Translations under genes and position numbers: made by a program
Part shown: piece by piece, positions 44,255-53,002 of the stretch
How positions within the stretch are numbered: the stretch's first letter is position 1
How the letters are laid out: each line of letters opens with the position of its first letter
Source: Phycisphaerales bacterium UBA7800
GTDB lineage: Bacteria; Planctomycetota; Phycisphaerae; Phycisphaerales; Phycisphaeraceae
Assembly: GCA_002480565.1 (NCBI GenBank)
Contig: DLCK01000034.1
Span: 5,809 to 69,808 of the forward strand
Length of the DNA stretch: 64,000 bases
Direction: 5' to 3'
The notes under the pieces: generated by a model
Seen by the model: the letters and a program-made list of their open reading frames with translations, nothing else
Database searches by the model: none
What the model was told of the DNA's origin: nothing

Positions 44255-44492
44255 AATAAAAACAAGCTGACGTTGTCCGCATCGTCCGGTAACGATTAGA
44301 GTTTGTTCCATAATGCGCTTTACAAACACTCAGGTGACTGCCTGGGTGTATTGTTATGGGTAAAATAGATACAAAAGTGTAGCTTCTCTTAACTTTGTGA
44401 AGTATCGGACCGAATGAATGACCAGTTAGTGCTTGTACAGCCGACCTCCGCCATCGGTTCTTAAAAACTGGTTTCATACACAAAGGTCCACT

Positions 44493-46121
44493 ATGAAACT
44501 CACCATTGCGCGGCGTATCGGTCTCTCATTTCTACTCATTGTCACACTCATGATCATCACAGCTGTTTCGGTGTTGAATTCTGTGAGTACGGTTAAGCAT
44601 GAAGAACACCATGCAGCAGAATTCCAGGGATGGGGCCGACTGCTTGTTGAAAAAGAAGTCGACCACCTGGCATGGGTCAATGCTCTAAATCACACCTTCC
44701 TGCAAAACCAGCCCAAGGTCACCGTGCAAACCGATGACCACAAATGTGGCATGGGCAAATGGCTCTTTGGAGAGCAGGCAGCGGAACTGGCATCGGAAGA
44801 TAAACCGTCAGCTGATATCCTCAAAGTGCTGGTCGACAAGCATCATCAATTACATACCAGTGCGATTGCCATTGGCCAACAGTGGCAAAAGGATCAACAA
44901 GCTGGCGGTGAATCCAAAGCCGTAGCAATGCTCAAAACGGATGTGGATCCGATTCTCAAAGAAGTCCGCCAAACCATGGGGCTATTGCGGGATCGGCTGG
45001 GCGTGCTTGAAAAACAGAAAGTCCAAATTCAAGACGATGCCATCGCCAGTATGCAATGGGTGAGTATGTCAACGACTTTCCTTGGCATTGCCGTTTCCAT
45101 CATTGTCGGACTATGGCTTGGGCGCAGTATTCTCCGAGCGATACGGGATGTGACTGAACGGATCAAAGACATCGCTCAAGGTGAAGGTGATCTGACGAAA
45201 TATGTCGATGAGGCGCGTCAGGATGAATTTGGCGAAATGGGTAAATGGATTAATACCTTCATCCGCAAGATTCACCGTGTCATCAGTGACGTGACTGCTT
45301 CGACCAATCAAGTTGCCAGTGCGTCAGCCCAGATTGCAGCCACATCCGAAGAGATGTCCACTGGCTTGACCCAGCAGCAATCCCAGAACGCACAGATTTC
45401 TGCTGCCATGGAAGAGATGTCCGCCAGCATCGTGGAGGTTTCTCAGCAAAGTATGAATGCCGCCCAGACGGCGGATCGCGCCGGTGAGCAGGCCATGCAA
45501 GGTAGCCAAGTCGTCGAGCAAACCGTCAACGGCATCAAGTCGCTTGCTCAGGTGGTCAACCTTTCTTCCCAGGCCGTTGGTGAGTTGGGTAAGCGCAGTG
45601 AGAAAATCGGACAGATCATCGACGTGATTAATGACATTGCTGACCAGACGAATCTACTTGCACTTAACGCAGCCATTGAAGCAGCACGTGCCGGTGAACA
45701 TGGACGCGGTTTTGCAGTCGTTGCCGATGAAGTCCGTAAACTTGCAGAACGAACCACCAAGGCGACTGAAGAAGTCGGTGACACCATCAAAGCCATTCAG
45801 CGCGAAACAGGCGAAGCGGTTAAACGAATGGATCAAGGCGAAACCAGTGTCCGTGAAGGTGTCGACATGGCCGAAAAAGCCGGCCAATCCCTGGAGGAAA
45901 TTCTAAACGGTTCACGTCAGGTCTCCGAGTTGATCCGTAACATTGCAGCAGCCACCGAGCAGCAGACCAGCGCATCGCAACAGGTGGCAGAGGGTGTCGA
46001 AAAGATCAACGCAGTGAGCAGTCAGTCTGCCGTCGGCGCCGAACAGGCCGCTCAAGCCGCAGTCAATCTCAACAATCAAGCCGAAGAACTCAACCGACTC
46101 GTCGGACAGTTCAAGCTGTAA
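44493..46121 (+). CDS. Methyl-accepting chemotaxis protein with single CZB-like domain
   Basis: A 542-residue paralogue of the preceding receptor. Helix 1 (about 10-30), one CZB copy (D-H-L-A-W...H-K-C-G-M-G-K-W-L...H-H-Q-L-H, about 57-120), a short stalk, helix 2 (about 190-215), HAMP and the signalling domain (tip around 385). The region between the first CZB copy and the stalk is about 115 residues shorter than in the first receptor, which accounts for most of the size difference. The start at 44493 is set by AAAGG; the frame upstream to 44433 is not needed. No che genes are nearby, so the receptors feed a remote chemotaxis array. Zinc, redox or oxidant sensing is inferred from the CZB family. 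Confidence 0.93.
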   Translation: MKLTIARRIGLSFLLIVTLMIITAVSVLNSVSTVKHEEHHAAEFQGWGRLLVEKEVDHLAWVNALNHTFLQNQPKVTVQTDDHKCGMGKWLFGEQAAELASEDKPSADILKVLVDKHHQLHTSAIAIGQQWQKDQQAGGESKAVAMLKTDVDPILKEVRQTMGLLRDRLGVLEKQKVQIQDDAIASMQWVSMSTTFLGIAVSIIVGLWLGRSILRAIRDVTERIKDIAQGEGDLTKYVDEARQDEFGEMGKWINTFIRKIHRVISDVTASTNQVASASAQIAATSEEMSTGLTQQQSQNAQISAAMEEMSASIVEVSQQSMNAAQTADRAGEQAMQGSQVVEQTVNGIKSLAQVVNLSSQAVGELGKRSEKIGQIIDVINDIADQTNLLALNAAIEAARAGEHGRGFAVVADEVRKLAERTTKATEEVGDTIKAIQRETGEAVKRMDQGETSVREGVDMAEKAGQSLEEILNGSRQVSELIRNIAAATEQQTSASQQVAEGVEKINAVSSQSAVGAEQAAQAAVNLNNQAEELNRLVGQFKL

Positions 46122-46177
46122 TTGTTCATGTTGCTCGCAGTTGCTGGTGTTCTCCATCAAACCACAAGTGCGCAAAG

Positions 46178-46208
46178 AAAAAGCCCGGGAGTGTGAGCCG
46201 GACTTTTT
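46178..46208 (+). terminator. Terminator following the second chemoreceptor gene
   Basis: AAAAAG-C-CCGG pairs with CCGG-A-CTTTTT around a short loop. It is near symmetrical and can act on both strands. Confidence 0.75.
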
Positions 46209-46424
46209 CCGATGAGGAAATGAGCAGTTGTGTGTGATGATGCAGGCTGTCAGCTGTTTATCCAATCATCAGGTTTAAAACCCGAACCGTCACATGGGCC
46301 ATTTAACATGCGTATTGCCTCCAAGTTTCCCGCTTAAAAGCAAGTCGTCAATGTTGAATCCAACCCGGAGCCCATGTGCGGTTCGAGACTGACTCCCCTC
46401 GGTAAAATCAAATTTTGCAACTTG

Positions 46425-46565
46425 TTATGCTGCTGGGGTCTTGGCGATGACGTACGCCGTAAGTGTGAGTATGCACAAAATGGTTATCCCCGTGCATGTG
46501 AGTCCAAGGTAATGAGCGGCCCATTGTCCAGTGCCGTTATTTTGTACGGATTGACTGTCATTCAT
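46425..46565 (-). CDS. Predicted 46-residue single-pass membrane micro-protein
   Basis: Reading the minus strand, ATG at 46565 follows AAAGGTGA by six bases, and the frame ends in TAA at 46425. The product begins with 18 hydrophilic residues (M-N-D-S-Q-S-V-Q-N-N-G-T-G-Q-W-A-A-H), then has a hydrophobic helix (about 19-41: Y-L-G-L-T...L-T-A-Y-V-I-A) and a short tail ending K-T-P-A-A. It is below usual length cut-offs for gene calling. It sits alone in a 630-base gap between the chemoreceptors and the PfkB kinase. No family is recognised; membrane micro-proteins often modulate a neighbouring complex. An overlapping plus-strand frame has no ribosome site. Confidence 0.55.
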   Translation of the reverse strand: MNDSQSVQNNGTGQWAAHYLGLTCTGITILCILTLTAYVIAKTPAA

Positions 46566-46663
46566 GTCTGTTCACCTTTGTTAAATAAAAGCAATTGAGA
46601 CTCCATCTCAATAAAATACCAGATTGCAAATAGATGTCAACCACTTTCTTTGTGCATTGGCAT

Positions 46664-46698
46664 AAAAAAAAACGCAGACACCGTGATGATGTCTGCGT
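46664..46698 (-). terminator. Terminator of the PfkB-type kinase gene
   Basis: ACGCAGACA (46672-46680) pairs with TGTCTGCGT (46690-46698); on the minus strand the stem is followed by eight T. Confidence 0.9.
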
Positions 46699-46721
46699 TT
46701 GTATTTTGTCTTCAAATAGCT

Positions 46722-46738
46722 GCATCACTGCGTGATGC
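46722..46738. repeat. Dispersed 17-bp hairpin (REP-like), copy 4
   Basis: GCATCACTGCGTGATGC flanked by AATAGCT and TGATG, between the PfkB stop and its terminator. It shares an extended left flank (TCTT-AAATAGCT type) with the inverted copy at 19725. Confidence 0.75.
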
Positions 46739-46755
46739 TGATGTCTTGTTCCTGT

Positions 46756-47904
46756 TTACTCAGCAGGGGGCAGATCGCCGCAGAATTCGATCATTTGCTG
46801 CAACGTCGCACTGCCGGCATTGCGGACATAAAAACCACTGGCGGCAGTACCGGTACACAGCGCTTGAGCAACTGGCAGACCAGCTAAAAGTCCAAGGCAG
46901 AAGCCAGCGTTGAAGTTGTCGCCGGCACCCGTCGAGAGCTTGGGCTTCTTGACGAACGGGCCCTGGAAACGGGCCTGCTCCACGCCATGCTCGGTCTTCA
47001 CGGCGGCCGCGGCACAACTGCGCGGGTGGATCACCACCGCCTTGATGTCCAGTTTTTCACGAATCCGCTGAGCAGTGTATTCAATTTGAGCTTCTGCATC
47101 ATCCTGGACTTCGATAGCCAACACCTTGGCGATCTGCGTGGACTCGGCAAGGTTCAAACCCAACACCACGTCCGCAAGCTTGCTCATCGCAGTCAGACGT
47201 TTAAGGGCATCGGCAATATCATCAATCGTACGCTTGGCCGGGTCCGCCAGGTCGACAAAGATCATGCGCTTCTTGCCATTGACGTCACTTGCCACCGCAG
47301 GCAGGATGTCGTTGATGAGCATGTCCCAGATGCTGTTGAGTTTGGTGAGCATCGTCCAGTTGACCATCCCCAGAAAACTGGTGTCGCCGATGATCTGTTG
47401 GAACTTGCCTTTGCCCAGCACTTCGTTGAGGACGTCGGCATTGACGTCCTTAAGCGATGAGTGTTTGCCCATCATCAATTTGCCATCTTCAAATTCCAAC
47501 GCATCGGTATAACCCGGGTCGGCGATGGAGTGGATGGTTGCAATCTCTGCAAAGGGCAGGAATACTTCATCAAGACTCGGATGGCCGAGGTTCCCGATGT
47601 AGGTCACCGGCAGGCCGAACGATGCCATCGCGTTGGCCATGATCGGACCGTTACCACCGAGCTTGCGAAGCTTGGTCACCAACTCGATATTGGCTGATTC
47701 GCCAGCAGCAGCGACGATGCGCTCGCCATACTCTTTGATCGTTGGGATCGGCTGATAGTTGTCAGCATCCTGACGGGTCTTGACGACATCAATGATCGAA
47801 TCGACAAAGCCGTCAAAGCCAATGGTGGTCTTGACCGAATCAATGGTCTTGGAAAATTCTTTGAGGCCTTGCGATGCGGCCTGGGCGATTTCAGAGCGTT
47901 GCAT
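46756..47904 (-). CDS. PfkB-family carbohydrate kinase
   Basis: A 382-residue ribokinase-fold kinase. It has an N-terminal G-F-D-G-F-V-D substrate segment, L-R-K-L-G-G-N-G-P-I-M-A-N-A-M, and the C-terminal signature S-T-G-A-G-D-N-F-N-A-G-F-C-L-G-L with the catalytic Asp. It diverges from fructokinases and ribokinases at the N-terminus, so the sugar or nucleoside cannot be named. AAGGAA precedes the ATG. It is monocistronic, closed by the terminator at 46664-46698. Confidence 0.9.
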   Translation of the reverse strand: MQRSEIAQAASQGLKEFSKTIDSVKTTIGFDGFVDSIIDVVKTRQDADNYQPIPTIKEYGERIVAAAGESANIELVTKLRKLGGNGPIMANAMASFGLPVTYIGNLGHPSLDEVFLPFAEIATIHSIADPGYTDALEFEDGKLMMGKHSSLKDVNADVLNEVLGKGKFQQIIGDTSFLGMVNWTMLTKLNSIWDMLINDILPAVASDVNGKKRMIFVDLADPAKRTIDDIADALKRLTAMSKLADVVLGLNLAESTQIAKVLAIEVQDDAEAQIEYTAQRIREKLDIKAVVIHPRSCAAAAVKTEHGVEQARFQGPFVKKPKLSTGAGDNFNAGFCLGLLAGLPVAQALCTGTAASGFYVRNAGSATLQQMIEFCGDLPPAE

Positions 47905-48063
47905 ATCTGAGTTCCTTCACTCCACGAGTTTTTGGTGTTTCATATAAGGCAGGGAGTCGGGAAGTTTATCAGATTACAAACGTTTGGGAAAGGGGATGGC
48001 CCGCATATCAATGGCACTGGATCAGTGTCAAACCGACTGTAGCGATTAGGTCTTGTTCCAGTT

Positions 48064-48080
48064 GCGACACTGCATGTTGC
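48064..48080. repeat. Dispersed 17-bp hairpin (REP-like), copy 5 (diverged)
   Basis: GCGACACTGCATGTTGC, with one G-T wobble and one mismatch in the stem, followed by TGA. It lies 15 bases downstream of the stop codon of the glycoside hydrolase gene (minus strand). Confidence 0.6.
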
Positions 48081-48095
48081 TGATCAGCACAGACT

Positions 48096-49670
48096 TTATC
48101 GCTGCAGACTCAGGACGGTCATGCTGTGAGGTGGCAAAGTTTGCCAGAGTGTTTTCTGTTTGCCCTCACGTGTGATTGTCTGGGATGGGATGTCAATCGG
48201 ACCAGGCCATGGGGATTGCGTGGTGTCGATGGACTGGGCCTTTTGCCACATGTTCTCGGGATTTTCAGGTGCCAGTGTCCCTGTGATCTGACGAATCGTC
48301 ACGGTTTGTGATTGATCCCATGGCAACTGCACCGGTTGGGCTTTGGCGGATCGGTTGATGATGATCCAATGACGCTGCGTTTTGTTTTCCAACAGGGCGG
48401 CAGCCAACGCGGCAATCGGCTCATCACTGATTGCTGTGAAATCAAGATGCGTTGGTTGGTGGATGGTGACCGGGTACATGGTGTCAGCCTGTTGGAGCAA
48501 TTCCGAAAGGTAACTGAAAATCTGCACCTTGGGACCGACGTGCCAGACATCATTCATCCGGCGAACCATGCGAAATCCTGCGGGGCCTGCCATGCTGTGG
48601 TAATGCATCACCGGCCAGATGTCCGGGTCGTTGATTGCGCCGATGATGTAGGAGGCGATCATCAATCCGTGCATGGGTGAATCGCTGACTTTACCGAAGT
48701 AGTCTTCGGCATCGTCATACTGGCGGGGGCGAGCTTCCATCAGGTGATGAAATGCCGCGTTGTACTCGGTGAGCCAGATGGGCACGCCGCCGAGTTTTTC
48801 ACGTGACATCTTCGCTGCTGCTTTCATGTATTGGCCGGGGAAGGCCAGCGTCAGGTCTTTCCATTGATCAGGTTGGTATTGGCGAAGTCGATCGGGACTG
48901 ATGCCGTAGCTGTGGAGCACGATGGCATCAAAATATTGTCGATCGGGCATCAGCAGTTCGTTCCACGTATCACCACGGACATTGGCAGAGCCGGACTCCT
49001 GATGGGCAGCTTTCATTTTGGTGAGGCTGTGTCCATTGGCGACGACGGCGATTTTGACGTTGGGGTAAAGCTCTTTGATCCGCTGCATCACGGGACGAAT
49101 CGCGTTGGCGTATTCCTTGCCGGTGGGGAACGGACGCCAGAACGCGCCGCCGCTGCATTCGTTGCCCATCTCCACAAAATCACAGGGGATTTGCTTGTCT
49201 TTGAGCATCTCAAAAAAGCGGATGTTTGATTGTGGCGTTAACGTCACCGGGTTGGGAATCCACACCGGTTTGATATCCAGTCGCTTGCACATGTCCGCGA
49301 AGTTCACCGCGCCAAAGGTGTGCTTGGGCCAATTGGTGAGTCGCTTTTTCATCTGGCCGTGTCGGCGATGCCAACTCTTGGGGCCGTAGGAATACAGTAA
49401 TTCGTCAGCGACATATTGACTGGTTTCCCAGTCAAAGAGTGAACCGGATGTCCCGCCCGGATAGCGCAGTGAAGTGGCGTTGGTGGTTTTAGTGATTTGA
49501 TTGAACTTCGGATCATCGAACGCAAAATCGCCACGGATGAAGTTGTTATTGATGCCCGTGATCATGGGATTGGCCGGGCTGGCTGGGCCGGGTTGCAATT
49601 GGTTTTGAGCACATGCCGAAATCGACATGAGCAGACAGAGTGATAACAGGATGTGTTTGTTGAAAGTCAT
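48096..49670 (-). CDS. Secreted glycoside hydrolase, clan GH-A-type (GH51/GH79-like), probable lipoprotein
   Basis: A 524-residue protein with signal peptide and candidate lipobox S-I-S-A-C (Cys 20). A TIM barrel follows, with L-R-Y-P-G-G-T-S-G-S-L-F-D-W near 70-83, the acid/base Glu in V-E-M-G-N-E-C (about 170) and the likely nucleophile Glu in P-I-W-L-T-E-Y-N (about 280), the arrangement of alpha-L-arabinofuranosidases and beta-glucuronidases (GH51, GH79). A beta-sandwich C-terminal domain completes it. AAGG lies before the ATG. It is the third gene of the minus-strand unit regulator - pseudopilin - hydrolase, 52 bases after the pseudopilin stop. The family number is a best estimate. Confidence 0.85.
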   Translation of the reverse strand: MTFNKHILLSLCLLMSISACAQNQLQPGPASPANPMITGINNNFIRGDFAFDDPKFNQITKTTNATSLRYPGGTSGSLFDWETSQYVADELLYSYGPKSWHRRHGQMKKRLTNWPKHTFGAVNFADMCKRLDIKPVWIPNPVTLTPQSNIRFFEMLKDKQIPCDFVEMGNECSGGAFWRPFPTGKEYANAIRPVMQRIKELYPNVKIAVVANGHSLTKMKAAHQESGSANVRGDTWNELLMPDRQYFDAIVLHSYGISPDRLRQYQPDQWKDLTLAFPGQYMKAAAKMSREKLGGVPIWLTEYNAAFHHLMEARPRQYDDAEDYFGKVSDSPMHGLMIASYIIGAINDPDIWPVMHYHSMAGPAGFRMVRRMNDVWHVGPKVQIFSYLSELLQQADTMYPVTIHQPTHLDFTAISDEPIAALAAALLENKTQRHWIIINRSAKAQPVQLPWDQSQTVTIRQITGTLAPENPENMWQKAQSIDTTQSPWPGPIDIPSQTITREGKQKTLWQTLPPHSMTVLSLQR

Positions 49671-49722
49671 GTTGAACCTTGATGATGATTTGTGAGTGTA
49701 AATGAAGACTTAGAGTTAGAAC

Positions 49723-50412
49723 TTATTGTTCACCGCGCCAAAATCCCAAGAGACTTGGCCAGTTTGCATCACCCCATGTTGCGATTTCGTCGACGGCTTT
49801 GGGAGCAGCATGAATGTCGACATAGAGGGTGTTGAGATTTTCCTGATGTCGCCTGGATGCGGTGAGCAGGTCGTTGCGTTGGGCGGTGTAATAGGTGGTC
49901 TTGGAACCGTGGTTATCCATGAGGGCTGCGGTTTGGCTGGGGACTTTGACGTCTTCAGGTTTTTTCCATTCGTCCCAGTTGGTTCCGTTGAGTGTGCCGT
50001 TTAAAGCATAGCCGCGCCACAGGCCGTTTTCGGTGCTGCTGGCTTTACTCCAGGATGGGCACTCATACATCGTGCCATAGAGATAGGTGTTGTTGGAATT
50101 GCCGGTGGAGACATTGGGATTGGTGTATTTGAAAAGGTTGTGTTTGTTCCAATACTTGTTGCCGGTGGCCTGATAGCAGTAAGGCCACATGTATCGGAAA
50201 TCCTGTGCGTAGCTGGTCAGTGCGATGCCCAGTTGACGGGTGTTGTTCAGACACTTGGCGGAGTAGGCTGCATCGCGCGCCGATGACAATGCCGGCAGCA
50301 GGATGGAGATCAATATTGAAATGATGCTGATGACCACCAGCAGTTCGATGAGTGTGAAGGCATGCTTTGGTTTTGCGGGATTGGTAGACATATAGATTGC
50401 GTGACATGTCAT
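49723..50412 (-). CDS. Prepilin-like protein (pseudopilin), locus 2, minus-strand cassette
   Basis: A 229-residue pseudopilin. The start at 50412 (M-T-C-H-A-I-Y) has AGGAG seven bases upstream, although the open frame begins at 50559 inside the regulator gene. The prepilin leader is H-A-F-T-L-I-E-L-L with a hydrophobic helix at about 18-40, and the distal motif is R-R-H-x9-V-D-I-H, with Asp-Ile in place of Asp-Gly. It contains N-G-T-L-N-G-T-N-W and several Trp/Tyr residues. It is the middle gene of the cassette: 52 bases after the regulator stop and 52 bases before the hydrolase start. Confidence 0.92.
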   Translation of the reverse strand: MTCHAIYMSTNPAKPKHAFTLIELLVVISIISILISILLPALSSARDAAYSAKCLNNTRQLGIALTSYAQDFRYMWPYCYQATGNKYWNKHNLFKYTNPNVSTGNSNNTYLYGTMYECPSWSKASSTENGLWRGYALNGTLNGTNWDEWKKPEDVKVPSQTAALMDNHGSKTTYYTAQRNDLLTASRRHQENLNTLYVDIHAAPKAVDEIATWGDANWPSLLGFWRGEQ

Positions 50413-50464
50413 GTGACATCTCCTGGTCATTGGTATATGTGTGTGTTGATCTGCCTTACAAGAC

Positions 50465-51601
50465 TTAGGCAGAATTTGTGATCTTTGCGACAGACTCTCT
50501 TTGAAGCAGTCTCGGCATAACCTGCGAGACACGCTGGGGGGTGCTGCCTTTGGGATCAATCATCTGTCTCAAACGGACAGCAGCATGTTGGCATATTTTT
50601 TCCAGCCCCATGTCCACCATGGTGATTGCGGGGTCGGTCATTGAGAAAACGGTTTGGTCGGCCCCCATGCCGATGATGGATAGCTCATCGGGGAGTTTGC
50701 GTCCCATGGCTTTGGCGGCTTTGTAAATGCCCAGGGTCAGGCTGTTGTCCATGCCCACGCAGGCGGTTATGTCCGGATGCTCGGTGAGCAGGCGTGTGGC
50801 CGCTTCCTGGCCGTCGCGCCAAGGTTCGTCGGGATTCAAATGCGTGACATTGGTTTGGACGCTGGGCAGGTCATCGAAGTTGATACCGTACTCGTCGAGA
50901 ACCATGGCCGCGCCGCTGTGGATATCCATGCGCGTTTGCGTGTCAGCAGTGTTACTGACAATGCCGATCTTGCGGTGACCTGCTTCGAGCAAGTGTCCAA
51001 AAAGCATGCGACCGGTTTCCAAGCCGTCAACGACGACCGCGTTCATGTTCAGGCCTTCGAGTGCGATGCTGGCTTGAATGCAGGGAATCCCCTTGTCAGC
51101 AAAAGCGCGAAAGGCATCAATGTACTGGCTTGATCCTGGCGGGAGAATAATTGCGCCTGCAAGGGATTGCGTGTCCAGTTTCAAGAGCAGGTCCATCTGC
51201 TGGTCGAAATCCGTATCAGCAGCGTGGATCATCAGTCGGTAGGGCGGGGTCTGCGATGCCATTCGCAAGCCTGCACGGATACCGCGAATGGCAGCGGACA
51301 TACTCGGTAATTGCAGGCTGCCGAGGATCAACGCGACATCGCGTTTTTTGATTTTCGGGTCAATGACAAATACACCCCGTCGCGGCTGAGAGTCCAGCAC
51401 GCCTTCAGCCGTCAAGGTGTTGATCGCCTGATGCACAATCCCCAGACTCACCCCCAGATCATCACTGAGCTTCCGCATTGATGGCAGGCGATAGCCAGGT
51501 TTAAGTTGACCACTGCGAACCTTTTGACGCAGGTCATTGCGAATTTGCTCAATGAGAGGTTCATCGCTGGCTGATTGAATGTTCAGGGGGTTGTTAATCA
51601 C
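50465..51601 (-). CDS. GntR/LacI-type hybrid transcription regulator, locus 2, minus strand
   Basis: A 378-residue regulator with a GntR winged helix (about 14-85: L-P-S-M-R-K-L-S-D-D-L-G-V-S, then A-I-N-T-L-T-A-E-G-V-L) and a LacI-type sugar-binding domain (about 90-365; M-L-F-G-H-L-L-E-A-G-H-R-K-I-G-I-V, C-V-G-M-D-N-S-L-T-L, L-S-I-I-G-M-G-A-D). The start is a GTG at 51601 and the winged helix begins close behind, so no later start fits. There is no clear ribosome site; a TATAGAAT-like sequence and an operator half lie immediately upstream, suggesting a very short leader and autoregulation. It heads the unit with the pseudopilin and the GH51/GH79-like hydrolase. Confidence 0.92.
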   Translation of the reverse strand: MINNPLNIQSASDEPLIEQIRNDLRQKVRSGQLKPGYRLPSMRKLSDDLGVSLGIVHQAINTLTAEGVLDSQPRRGVFVIDPKIKKRDVALILGSLQLPSMSAAIRGIRAGLRMASQTPPYRLMIHAADTDFDQQMDLLLKLDTQSLAGAIILPPGSSQYIDAFRAFADKGIPCIQASIALEGLNMNAVVVDGLETGRMLFGHLLEAGHRKIGIVSNTADTQTRMDIHSGAAMVLDEYGINFDDLPSVQTNVTHLNPDEPWRDGQEAATRLLTEHPDITACVGMDNSLTLGIYKAAKAMGRKLPDELSIIGMGADQTVFSMTDPAITMVDMGLEKICQHAAVRLRQMIDPKGSTPQRVSQVMPRLLQRESVAKITNSA

Positions 51602-51602
51602 A

Positions 51603-51620
51603 TTCTATTCTATAACAGAT
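51603..51620. promoter_or_regulatory. Candidate operator, site 1 of a pair
   Basis: TTCTATTCTATAACAGAT, two bases from the GTG of the GntR/LacI-type gene, matches site 2 (51699-51716) at 15 of 18 positions. It shares the half-site CTGTTA (minus strand) with the operators at 10559 and 11622. Confidence 0.55.
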
Positions 51621-51698
51621 GGGCGTTATGTCAACAAAACGAGAATTAATATTTCAAAAACAGTGTTTTTTGGCTTTAAAAACGGATTTGAGTTGTAT

Positions 51699-51716
51699 TT
51701 CTGTATTATAACAGAT
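51699..51716. promoter_or_regulatory. Candidate operator, site 2 of a pair
   Basis: TTCTGTATTATAACAGAT contains the palindrome CTGT-ATTATA-ACAG, centred 96 bases from site 1. This is close to nine helical turns, so looping between the sites is possible. It lies in the shared 317-base control region of two divergent cassettes. Confidence 0.58.
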
Positions 51717-51918
51717 TGATCAGTAAGTTAAATCATGAGATAGGAGATAAGCCATGACAAGTCTTTTTTTTGGGAAATACAATTTGAAACGTAAATATAA
51801 TTATAAAATGACTTTGTAGTTTTTATTGGTGTGTAATTGAGAATATTGTTATAGACTGATGATTGTCTTTTTTATTTCAAGGCGTAACATAAATGTATAA
51901 GTTGAAACGGAGACTCTT

Positions 51919-52989
51919 GTGGCTAACGTCAAATATACAAAAGTAGTGCGACTCATCGAACGTCGACTCAAGCATGGTGACTACACACTCGGCGGCTTAC
52001 CCGGTGAAGAGCGATTGGCATCCGAAGCAGGTGTCTCGCGGATGACGGTACGCCGGGCATTGGATCATCTTGAAGGTGAAGGCATTCTTAATCAGCAGAC
52101 CAACGGCAGGCGGACAGTTAATTGGGATCGCCTTGGTCCGCAGAGTATGGTGCGTGTCGCTTTTCTGGCTCCGGCATATGATTCGACATTGATTAATAAT
52201 CTTCGCGTTGCGACCTCACGGGCTGTAGATGAATGCGGCGGGATGCTCAGACCTATCGACTATGTGCATTGGGACGATCCGGTCGTGCTTGATGTCTTCG
52301 AAGCCTTTGACGGTGTCTTTCTGGTGCCTCAGGCAGACAAAATTCCTGACAGAGTCATGAAGTCTCTTGCAGGGCAGTCGCATCGTGTCGTGGTGCTTGA
52401 TTCGGATATGTCTGAATTTGGTGTGCCTTCTATATGTTGTTTCCCGTATGTCTTTATCCAACGCATGCTCGATAAACTTGCTGAGTTGGGACATACGCAA
52501 ATTGATTGCTTTAATACTCAGCCCCAAACGAATATGATCCAAAAGCGCATTTGGCAATGGGAGTTGTGGCATTCAACCCACCAGACAACAGGTGAATTGA
52601 TCAACGAACCGGTTGAGGCCTATCAGAATGCCGCGGATCACGCTTATGAAGTGATGTCCAAGCGACTGGCATCTGGTTACAAACCCAAGGCGATGATCTG
52701 CTTAACCGAGCATGCAGCTTTAGGAGCCTATGCAGCTTTGTATGATCACGGTTTGAAGGTGGGGGAAGATGTGTCGTTGATGTCCATTGGTGAAGGTGCT
52801 GGAGGACAATTCCTGCGTCCATCGCTTTATAGTCTTCAAGCACCCGACCCCAAACCTTATGTCCGATATGCCTACAACTGGATGGCTCAAAAGGATCGTA
52901 GTCAGCAATGGAATGGACCATTGCTGATGCAACCACCTGAGCCGTTGTTCTTTGAAGGAACGTCAATAGGGCCCTTTGTTACGGATTGA
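51919..52989 (+). CDS. GntR-type winged-helix regulator with LacI-like effector domain, locus 2, plus strand
   Basis: A 356-residue regulator starting at GTG 51919 with GGAG six bases upstream. The winged helix occupies about 1-68 (E-E-R-L-A-S-E-A-G-V-S-R-M-T-V-R-R-A-L-D-H-L). The remaining 285 residues resemble a diverged LacI-type sugar-binding domain (V-R-V-A-F-L-A-P-A-Y-D, F-D-G-V-F-L-V-P-Q, A-M-I-C-L-T-E-H-A-A-L-G-A-Y, V-S-L-M-S-I-G-E-G). It is clearly a different protein from the divergent regulator at 50465. It leads the plus-strand cassette with the pseudopilin at 53154 and hydrolase at 54054. Confidence 0.88.
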   Translation: MANVKYTKVVRLIERRLKHGDYTLGGLPGEERLASEAGVSRMTVRRALDHLEGEGILNQQTNGRRTVNWDRLGPQSMVRVAFLAPAYDSTLINNLRVATSRAVDECGGMLRPIDYVHWDDPVVLDVFEAFDGVFLVPQADKIPDRVMKSLAGQSHRVVVLDSDMSEFGVPSICCFPYVFIQRMLDKLAELGHTQIDCFNTQPQTNMIQKRIWQWELWHSTHQTTGELINEPVEAYQNAADHAYEVMSKRLASGYKPKAMICLTEHAALGAYAALYDHGLKVGEDVSLMSIGEGAGGQFLRPSLYSLQAPDPKPYVRYAYNWMAQKDRSQQWNGPLLMQPPEPLFFEGTSIGPFVTD

Positions 52990-53002
52990 TCAAGTCACAT
53001 AT

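Noticed and set aside
44281..44315. Similarity of a stretch after the first chemoreceptor to sequence before the hairpin at 48064 (CGATTAG...TTGTTCCA)
   Set aside because: Short, with several mismatches and without the palindrome; likely chance.
46374..46598. Plus-strand frame of 74 codons in the chemoreceptor/PfkB gap
   Set aside because: Cys/Arg-rich without a ribosome site; the opposite strand has a better-formed membrane micro-protein.
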